Source of the DNA: Streptomyces xanthophaeus
GTDB taxonomy: Bacteria > Actinomycetota > Actinomycetes > Streptomycetales > Streptomycetaceae
Length of the DNA: 64,000 nt
Direction: 5' to 3'
Assembly (NCBI RefSeq): GCF_000725805.1
Contig: NZ_JOFT01000035.1
Location: 1-64,000, forward strand
Numbering within the stretch: position 1 is the first letter of the stretch; each line of letters starts with the position of its first letter. The position numbers and the translations under genes were made by a program. A model generated the notes under the pieces. It saw only the letters and a list, made by a program, of their open reading frames with translations. It did not search any database and was not told the DNA's origin. Shown in pieces: positions 56,230 through 64,000 of the stretch.

Positions 56230-57177
56230 CTAGTCGTCGGCCGGCTTTGCGGGCACGCTGGCGGACCCGGACGGGGTGACCGTGACGGTGACCGTCGGGG
56301 TGGGCTTGGGGGCCTCGGGCTTGGGGGGCAGGACGGCGTCGCGCGGGTCCTCACGCGGCGGCATCACCACGACGCCCACGATGTCCAGGCGGGAGAACCC
56401 GACGAACGGACGCACCCAGATGGTGCGGGTCAGGTCGCCGCGCGAGGGGTCGACCTTGACCACCTCTCCGATCGGCACGCCGGGTACGAAGGGCTTGTTG
56501 CCGCGCGACCCGAAGGTGACGAGCCGGTCGCCGGGGCTGACCTTGGCCTTGCCGTTGAGCATCTGGACGGACAGTGCGCGGTCGCCCTGTCCGGTGGCGA
56601 AGCCGAGCTCGCCGGTCTTCTCCAGGCGGGTGCCGACGGTGAAGTCGGGGTCGTTGGCGAGGACGACGGTGGCCGTGTCGGGGCCGACGGTGCTGACCCG
56701 TCCGACGAGTCCGTCCCCGTTGAGGACGGTCATGTCACGCTCGATGCCGTCCTTGCTGCCGGCGTCGATGGTGACGGTCCAGGAGAAGCCCTGGGCCGCT
56801 CCTATCGCGATGACCTCGGCGCCCTTGATCCCGTACTGGCCGGCTCCGGCGCGCTTGAGCATCTCGTCGAGCTCGCGGATCCGGCTGCGGGTCTGGTCGT
56901 CGCTGCCCAGCTTGGCCTTCAGGGCCGCGTTCTCCCGCTCCAGCGTGGCGATCCGGTTGTGGCGCTCGCCGGAGTCCCGTACCGCCCCTATGGCGTTGGC
57001 GACGGGGTCGACGGCGGTCGACACGCCCTTCTCGACGGGGCCGAAGACCGCTGCGGCGGCCTGCCGGGCACCGTCGACCGGCGACTCCTCGCCCGCCCTG
57101 ATGTCCACCGTGATCAATGCGAACGCGATGGCGATCAGAAGCACCAGGAGCAGCCGGCTTTCTCGTGTGTCCCTCAC
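56230..57177 (-). CDS. mreC: Cell-shape protein MreC
   Basis: The 315-residue protein has a short cytosolic N-terminus, one membrane helix (about 8-25, RLLLVLLIAIAFALITVD), a coiled coil (about 70-110) and the MreC beta-domain (GLVGRVSTVGPDTATVVLAN). The C-terminus is a Thr/Val/Pro tail (TPTVTVTVTPSG). I chose the GTG at 57177 (VRDTRESRLL), where the family begins, with GAGGAAGG upstream. mreD follows after 13 nt. Confidence 0.92.
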   Translation of the reverse strand: MRDTRESRLLLVLLIAIAFALITVDIRAGEESPVDGARQAAAAVFGPVEKGVSTAVDPVANAIGAVRDSGERHNRIATLERENAALKAKLGSDDQTRSRIRELDEMLKRAGAGQYGIKGAEVIAIGAAQGFSWTVTIDAGSKDGIERDMTVLNGDGLVGRVSTVGPDTATVVLANDPDFTVGTRLEKTGELGFATGQGDRALSVQMLNGKAKVSPGDRLVTFGSRGNKPFVPGVPIGEVVKVDPSRGDLTRTIWVRPFVGFSRLDIVGVVVMPPREDPRDAVLPPKPEAPKPTPTVTVTVTPSGSASVPAKPADD

Positions 57178-57276
57178 GTGCGGCGGCCGTGCCTTCCTCG
57201 TAGTGACTCGCGCGGCGTAGCCGCTCCGGTGGGACGAGAAGCTGTGGTCCCACCGATCTGTTGCCTGTATATCAAC

Positions 57277-57316
57277 GATCCGCCGCACGGGCCCGGTAGC
57301 ACCCGTACGGCGGATC
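57277..57316 (-). promoter_or_regulatory. Stem-loop between mreB and mreC
   Basis: GATCCGCCG (57277-57285) pairs with CGGCGGATC (57308-57316) and continues by five pairs after one mismatch. It lies in the 180-bp gap between mreB and mreC and could reduce transcription into mreC or protect the mreB 3' end. Confidence 0.55.
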
Positions 57317-57357
57317 CTTGGTGTGTTCCGCATGGCCCCCTGGCAGGAGGGGGTGTG

Positions 57358-58377
<1,020 letters not shown>

Positions 58378-58600
58378 TTTGTTCCCCTTGTTCCCCATGA
58401 GGAGCGTCTGGCCTTCCAGTTGATAGCGGCTGCTGTCAGGTCGGCGAGGTGGGTGTGTGGGTGGAGGCCCCATCGTAGTGCCGGGAGTACTGACACCGCG
58501 CGACGGGACTCCGGCAATCCCGCCGGAATGGATACCCGCCCCCTTAGTGGTGACGTCGTGTCCTGCTCATGCGTTCCCGGTGGGGCCCGGTAATACCGAA

Positions 58601-58627
58601 GGGCGACCGAAATTACTTCGGTCGCCC
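58601..58627 (-). terminator. Terminator after ndk
   Basis: GGGCGACCGAA (58601-58611) pairs perfectly with TTCGGTCGCCC (58617-58627) around ATTAC. On the minus strand it ends ndk transcription before mreB. Confidence 0.85.
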
Positions 58628-58673
58628 CAGGTCATGAGCGCTGTTTGGCTGATGTCGCGTCAGTACGGCGTAC

Positions 58674-59084
58674 TCAGAGAGCGGGGAAGAACAGCTTCAG
58701 CTCACGCTCGGCGGACTCCTCGGAATCCGAGGCGTGGATCAGGTTCTCCCGGGTGATGGTGCCGAAGTCACCACGGATGGAGCCGGGCGCCGCGGCGATC
58801 GGGTCGGTCGGTCCGGCCAGCTGGCGGACACCCTCGATCACGCGTTCCCCTTCGACGACCAGGGCGACGACGGGACCGCTGGACATGAAGCCCATGAGCG
58901 GCTCGTAGAACGGCTTGCCCTTGTGCTCGCCGTAGTGCGCCTCCAGGGTCTCCTGGTCCAGCGTACGCAGCTCCAGCGCGGGAACGGTCCAGCCGGCCTT
59001 CCGCTCGATGCGGCCGATGATCTCGCCGATCAGGCCGCGACGGACGGCGTCGGGCTTGAGCAGGACGAGCGTGCGCTGGGTCAT
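58674..59084 (-). CDS. ndk: Nucleoside diphosphate kinase
   Basis: The 136-residue enzyme transfers the gamma phosphate between nucleoside triphosphates and diphosphates. It has TLVLLKPDAVRRGL at the start, and the phospho-accepting histidine is in ENLIHASDSEESA. Length and motifs are normal. ATG at 59084. It lies between DUF4233 and mreB. Confidence 0.97.
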   Translation of the reverse strand: MTQRTLVLLKPDAVRRGLIGEIIGRIERKAGWTVPALELRTLDQETLEAHYGEHKGKPFYEPLMGFMSSGPVVALVVEGERVIEGVRQLAGPTDPIAAAPGSIRGDFGTITRENLIHASDSEESAERELKLFFPAL

Positions 59085-59201
59085 GTTGCGGCTCCTTGCG
59101 GCATACGGGTGCGGTAGGACGAATCTACGCGACGCGAAGGCGCCGCCGCGCCGGGCCTCCCCCGGCCCCCCTCACGGGCGGGACGGGTCTCCCGGAAACG
59201 G

Positions 59202-59558
59202 CTACGCCGCCGGAGCGGTCGCCTCCTCCTGGGACGCCTCCCAGTCGGCGCGGATCCTGTCCGCCTTGCGGCCGTAGTGCACCGCGGCCCACCAGAGACC
59301 GCCGAAGACCACGCCCAGGAAGAACATGGTCGGCACCACGAAGCCGCTCAGGACCAGCGCGACCTGCAGCACCCAGCCCAGCTCGACCGCCCCGCGGCGC
59401 TTCAGCATCCCGCACAGCAGCAAGGACAGCAGCATCGCGGCGCCGCACACCATCCAGACCTGCATCTGGGCCAGGTCCGGGTCCTTCATGGCGACCAGGC
59501 CCGCGAAGCCGATCACGAAGAACTCGCCGATCAGCGTGCTCGCACACAGCGTGCGCAT
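59202..59558 (-). CDS. DUF4233 membrane protein
   Basis: The 118-residue protein has three or four membrane helices (LIGEFFVIGFAGLVAM; QVWMVCGAAMLLSLLLCGML; LQVALVLSGFVVPTMFFLGV) and matches DUF4233, which follows folC in nearly all actinobacteria. Function unknown. The ATG at 59558 lies two bases after the folC TGA, with AGGGG 6 nt upstream; a TTG at 59564 would overlap the stop as TTGA. Confidence 0.88.
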   Translation of the reverse strand: MRTLCASTLIGEFFVIGFAGLVAMKDPDLAQMQVWMVCGAAMLLSLLLCGMLKRRGAVELGWVLQVALVLSGFVVPTMFFLGVVFGGLWWAAVHYGRKADRIRADWEASQEEATAPAA

Positions 59559-59560
59559 CC

Positions 59561-61093
59561 TCAACCCCTCTTCAGCAACAGGCGGGCCTCGCCCACCGTG
59601 ATCACGGAGCCGGTCACCAGGACCCCGGCCCCCCCGTATTCGGCCTCTTCCTCCGCCAGCGTGATCGCCGCCTCCAGGGCGTCGTCCAGCCGCGGCTCCA
59701 CCTGCACCCGGTCCGGGCCGAAGACCTCGACCGCGACGGCCGCCAGCTCGTCCGCGGTCATCGCCCGGTGGCTGGAGTTCTCCGTCACCACGACCTCGGC
59801 GAAGATCGGCTCGAACGCCTCGAACACGCCGCGGACGTCCTTGCCGTCGCTCGCGCCCACGACCCCGATCAGCCGGCTGAAGCCGAAGGACTCGGTGACC
59901 GCCGCCGCTGCGGCCGCGGCACCCGCCGGGTTGTGCGCGGCGTCCAGGACCACCGTCGGGCTGCGCCGCACGACCTCCATGCGGCCCGGCGAGGACACCG
60001 AGGCGAAGGCCTTGCGCACGGTGTCCGCGTCCAGGACGCGCGCGCCCTCCTGGCCGATGCCGAAGAAGGCCTCGACCGCGGCCAGCGCCACCGCCGCGTT
60101 GTTCGCCATGTGCGCGCCGTACAGCGGCAGGAAGATGCCGCCGTACTCCCCGCCCACACCGCGCAGCGTCAGCTGCTGTCCGCCCACCGCGACCTCGCGG
60201 GAGACGACGCCGAACTCCATGCCCTCGCGGGCCACCGTCGCATCGACCTCGACGGCCTTCTTCAGCAGGACCTGCGCCGCGTCCACCGGCTGCTGCGCCA
60301 GGATCACGGTGGCGCCCTGCTTGATGATGCCGCCCTTCTCCAGGGCGATCTCGCCGGGCGTGGTGCCGAGCCGGTCGGTGTGGTCGAGGCTGATCGGGGT
60401 GACCACCGCGACCGCGCCGTCGATGACGTTGGTCGCGTCCCAGGTGCCGCCCATGCCGACCTCGACCACGGCCGCGTCGACCGGGGCGTCCGCGAAGGCC
60501 GCGTAGGCCATCCCGGTGAGGACCTCGAAGAACGAGAGCCGGTACTCCTCGGCGGCGTCGACCATCTCCACGTACGGCTTCACGTCGTGGTAGGTCTCCA
60601 CGAACCGCTCGGCGCTGATCGGCGCCCCGTCCAGGCTGATCCGCTCGGTCACCGACTGCACGTGCGGGCTGGTGTAGCGGCCGGTGCGCAGCTCGAAGGC
60701 GTTCAGCAGGGCCTCGATCATGCGGGCCGTGCTGGTCTTGCCGTTGGTGCCGGTGACGTGGATCGAGGGGTACGCGCGCTGCGGCTCGCCCAGCACGTCC
60801 ATCAGGGCCGCGATCCGCGACACCGAGGGCTCCAGCTTGGTCTCGCCCCAGCGGGTGGCGAGCTCCTGCTCCACCTCCAGCAGCGCCTTCGCCACTTCGG
60901 GGTCGGTGGGCCGGGCGGGTACCGGATCGCCCTGGGGCGGTCCGGCCTGGGCGCGCAGGGTACGGCTGCCGGCCTCGATCACCGCCAGGTCGGGGTCGCG
61001 GTCGGACTCTTCCGCCACGATCTGGTCGAACTCGTCGGGTCCGGCGAAGTCGCCGAAGTCGCGGTCGTGGCTCTCGGGCTGCTGCTCACTCAC
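59561..61093 (-). CDS. folC: Bifunctional folylpolyglutamate/dihydrofolate synthase
   Basis: The 510-residue Mur-ligase family enzyme adds glutamates to folates. The P-loop is GTNGKTSTA, the Mg site includes GMGGTWDATNV, and the C-terminal domain has LDAAHNPAGA. The first 65 residues are an acidic extension without known function. GTG at 61093. In other actinobacteria valS usually lies directly upstream; here a mreB-like gene diverges instead. Confidence 0.94.
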   Translation of the reverse strand: MSEQQPESHDRDFGDFAGPDEFDQIVAEESDRDPDLAVIEAGSRTLRAQAGPPQGDPVPARPTDPEVAKALLEVEQELATRWGETKLEPSVSRIAALMDVLGEPQRAYPSIHVTGTNGKTSTARMIEALLNAFELRTGRYTSPHVQSVTERISLDGAPISAERFVETYHDVKPYVEMVDAAEEYRLSFFEVLTGMAYAAFADAPVDAAVVEVGMGGTWDATNVIDGAVAVVTPISLDHTDRLGTTPGEIALEKGGIIKQGATVILAQQPVDAAQVLLKKAVEVDATVAREGMEFGVVSREVAVGGQQLTLRGVGGEYGGIFLPLYGAHMANNAAVALAAVEAFFGIGQEGARVLDADTVRKAFASVSSPGRMEVVRRSPTVVLDAAHNPAGAAAAAAAVTESFGFSRLIGVVGASDGKDVRGVFEAFEPIFAEVVVTENSSHRAMTADELAAVAVEVFGPDRVQVEPRLDDALEAAITLAEEEAEYGGAGVLVTGSVITVGEARLLLKRG

Positions 61094-61210
61094 GGCACCA
61101 GTCTACGGACGGGGGCCCCCGGGACTTCCGGCCCGGGCGTTTCGGGACCTTCGGCGACCTGAGCGACCAGATCGTTATGCAAGCCTTGCGGACACGAGAT
61201 AGGGGACCAA

Positions 61211-62260
<1,050 letters not shown>

Positions 62261-62441
62261 GCCCTGCGCCCTGCGGCCCGCGCACTTCGCCCTTCGCCTT
62301 TCGCCTTTCGCCCGGGCGAGTGAGCCGAAGGGGCGCGCCGGGGAGTGAGGGCGGACGCGCGGAGGACCGCGAGGCACGAGCGGTACGAGCACGTGCGCCC
62401 TCACTCCCCGGCAACAAGCGCCCCGGAGGCGAACCGAGCCC

Positions 62442-63602
62442 CTAGTGAAGGGGCAGCGTGGCGACGACCTCGTACGCGTCGCGCGTGCGCCGCGCCGTGA
62501 GGGTTCCGCCCAGGCTGCGGACCCGCTCGGACATGCTCGCCGTGCCGCTGCCCGCCGAGACCGGGGCCCGGCCCGGGGTCCGGGCGGGCAGGGCGTTGCT
62601 GACGGCGATCCGCAGCAGCGGGCCGTCCGCCGCGATCTGCACCTCGACGGTCTCCCCGCTCGCGTGCTTGGCCGCGTTGGTCAGGCACTCCTGGACCACG
62701 CGGTAGACGGCCGCCTGGCGCAGCGGGGAGAGCCCGTGCGCGCCCGCGTCCATGACGAGCCGTACCGGCGATCCGGCCCGGCCGCTCTCCTCCGCGAGCG
62801 CCGTGAGGCCGTCCACGCCCGGGGTGGAGGCCCGTTCCCCGCGCTGCACGATGATCTCGTTGAGCACGAGGTGCGCCCGGCGCGCGGTGTCGGCCAGTTC
62901 CTCGAAGTCCTTCGCGTGCGCGCTCTCGCGCGCCCGCACCGACAGCACCTCCGACCGCACCGTCAGCAGGGTCAGCTCCCGCCCCACGAAGTCGTGGACG
63001 TCGCGGGCGACCGAGGTGCGTTCCTGCTGGACGGCCTGGAGCACGGCGGACTCGGCCCGCCGGACGTCGAGCTCGCGCACCAGGTCGTGCCGGTAGGCGG
63101 CGATGCCCACGGCCGTGGCCAGCACCCCGATGGGGACGACCAGGCTGAGGAACCCGCTGAGCGTCTCGGCGCGGGACTCGGGCCAGCCGGGCACGCAGAA
63201 CAGGACCAGCGCGAAGGCCACGTAGCCGACGGTGGCCAGGATGCCGGCCCGGCGCCCGCGGTAGCGGCCCACGGAGTACAGGGCGAACTGGACCAGGGTG
63301 AGCTCGTGCAGCCAGCCGATGAACAGCAGCGCGGCGAGGTACGAGAGCCACGGCAGCCTGCGCCGCACCAGCAGGGTGGAACAGCCGAGGGCGAGCACCA
63401 CGGCGGCGAGCGGGCCGCTCAGCGAATTGTCGGCGGCGGCCAGCCCGGGCAGGTCGAGCGCCATCAGGCCGAGGCAGCCGAGGGCCGTGAACACGTCCAT
63501 CGCCCGGGGCGAGCCGGCCCAGCTCTCGGTGAGCCGGCGCCCGGAGGCCACGGCCCAGTGGAGCGCCGAGGCGAAGGGCTTGACGTGCATGCTCCCCATC
63601 AT
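62442..63602 (-). CDS. Two-component sensor histidine kinase (NarL/DesK type)
   Basis: This protein of 382-386 residues has six or so membrane helices in its first 190 residues, then a HisKA_3 dimerisation helix with the phospho-histidine in VARDVHDFVGREL (about residue 203), and a HATPase_c domain (ECLTNAAKHASG; SAGSGTASMSERVRSLGG). There is no large sensor loop, so the membrane region probably senses. It has no adjacent response regulator. The start is ATG 63602, 63599 or 63590; the last has GGGGAG very close. Confidence 0.85.
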   Translation of the reverse strand: MMGSMHVKPFASALHWAVASGRRLTESWAGSPRAMDVFTALGCLGLMALDLPGLAAADNSLSGPLAAVVLALGCSTLLVRRRLPWLSYLAALLFIGWLHELTLVQFALYSVGRYRGRRAGILATVGYVAFALVLFCVPGWPESRAETLSGFLSLVVPIGVLATAVGIAAYRHDLVRELDVRRAESAVLQAVQQERTSVARDVHDFVGRELTLLTVRSEVLSVRARESAHAKDFEELADTARRAHLVLNEIIVQRGERASTPGVDGLTALAEESGRAGSPVRLVMDAGAHGLSPLRQAAVYRVVQECLTNAAKHASGETVEVQIAADGPLLRIAVSNALPARTPGRAPVSAGSGTASMSERVRSLGGTLTARRTRDAYEVVATLPLH

Positions 63603-63753
63603 CCGTGGTCGCTGCCCGCGATCGGATCAGCCAACAGCGGATAAAGAGTGATATGAGGCACTCCGACCCTGCCGAAGAGGGGCCGTACGACCCTGCGTGT
63701 CCGTGACCTTCCGCTCTGCCGCCGTCCTGCGCCGGATCCGTAGTTTCACGAGG

Positions 63754-64000
63754 ATGAGCACCGACGACCCGCGCCCCGTCCGCCACACCCGGGGCACCGC
63801 CCTGCTCCTGCTGATCGGCGGCCTGACCGGGACGCTGGCCTCGGGCGTCCTCACGTACGACCGCATCCGCACCCTGGAGGACCCGTTCTTCACCCCGGGC
63901 TGCAATGTGAACGCGGTCCTCAGCTGCGGTGACGTCCTGTCCACCTGGCAGGGCAATCTGCTGGGCTTCCCCAACATGCTGCTCGGCCTCGCCGGCTTCG
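63754..64000 (+). CDS. Vitamin K epoxide reductase (VKOR)-family protein, partial
   Basis: The first 82 residues of a VKOR-type membrane oxidoreductase lie before the window edge. After a first membrane helix, CNVNAVLSCGDVLSTWQGNL gives the paired cysteine region and GFPNMLLGLAGF the family signature. These proteins re-oxidise DsbA-like partners in disulfide formation. ATG at 63754; a GTG at 63703 would extend it by 17 residues. The 3' end is outside. Confidence 0.85.
   Translation, partial: MSTDDPRPVRHTRGTALLLLIGGLTGTLASGVLTYDRIRTLEDPFFTPGCNVNAVLSCGDVLSTWQGNLLGFPNMLLGLAGF

Overview
This window is a chromosomal segment of a high-GC actinomycete, almost certainly a Streptomyces or close relative. 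The evidence is the very high G+C at third codon positions, frequent GTG starts, ATGA/GTGA-type gene overlaps, and a conserved actinobacterial core order (folC - DUF4233 - ndk ... rne - rplU - rpmA - obgE - proB - proA - nadD - rsfS - leuS - comEA/comEC - holA - rpsT/lepA - hemW) with the Streptomyces mreBCD-pbp2-rodA cluster inserted next to ndk. Most genes lie on the minus strand. I see no phage, insertion sequence, CRISPR array or integrated element.

Region by region. 0.1-6 kb: hemW, a long-chain acyl-CoA synthetase, lepA, and divergent rpsT. 6.1-8.3 kb: a TetR repressor diverging from an MFS exporter with a His-rich N-terminus, with paired operator-like palindromes between them. 8.5-16.2 kb: holA, a small acidic protein, a YceI protein, comEC-comEA (comEC has no stop where expected), degV and a coiled-coil membrane protein. 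16.4-20.2 kb: leuS with a leader peptide/terminator attenuator upstream, two identical tRNA-Ala(GGC) genes and a zinc-ribbon gene between them. 20.3-24.2 kb: a nadD-type operon (55-aa membrane protein, nadD, LCP-like protein, rsfS, histidine phosphatase with an apparent CTG start). 24.3-30.7 kb: M48 peptidase, two membrane proteins sharing a cytosolic box, proA, a hypothetical gene and proB. 30.8-39.3 kb: an envelope glycopolymer cluster (GtrA, polyprenyl-phosphate GT2, GT2-CDP-glycerol transferase fusion, GT4, galE, a second GT2). 39.3-46.9 kb: obgE, rpmA, rplU, a very large RNase E/G with repeat arms, and a TIGR03936 gene. 47.0-52.1 kb: a Trp-rich repeat protein of unknown function, a TIGR03960 radical-SAM protein and a CYTH-CHAD protein. 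52.1-61.1 kb: rodA, pbp2, mreD, mreC, mreB, ndk, DUF4233 and folC. 61.2-64 kb: a second MreB/Mbl-type actin, a histidine kinase without an adjacent regulator, and the start of a VKOR-family gene.

How the genes fit together: the cell-shape genes (mreBCD, rodA, pbp2, the second actin) and the glycopolymer cluster point to envelope and spore-wall assembly. lepA, rpsT, rplU, rpmA, obgE, rsfS, leuS, the tRNAs and rne form a translation and RNA-decay backbone. proA/proB and nadD are metabolic. The most unusual object is the 455-residue protein at 47038-48405, built on a 19-residue aromatic helix unit with variants 7 residues shorter, and ending in three 11-residue amphipathic repeats. Other notable items are the leuS attenuator, the CTG start, the missing comEC stop, and the twin proteins carrying an SVVFDE box.
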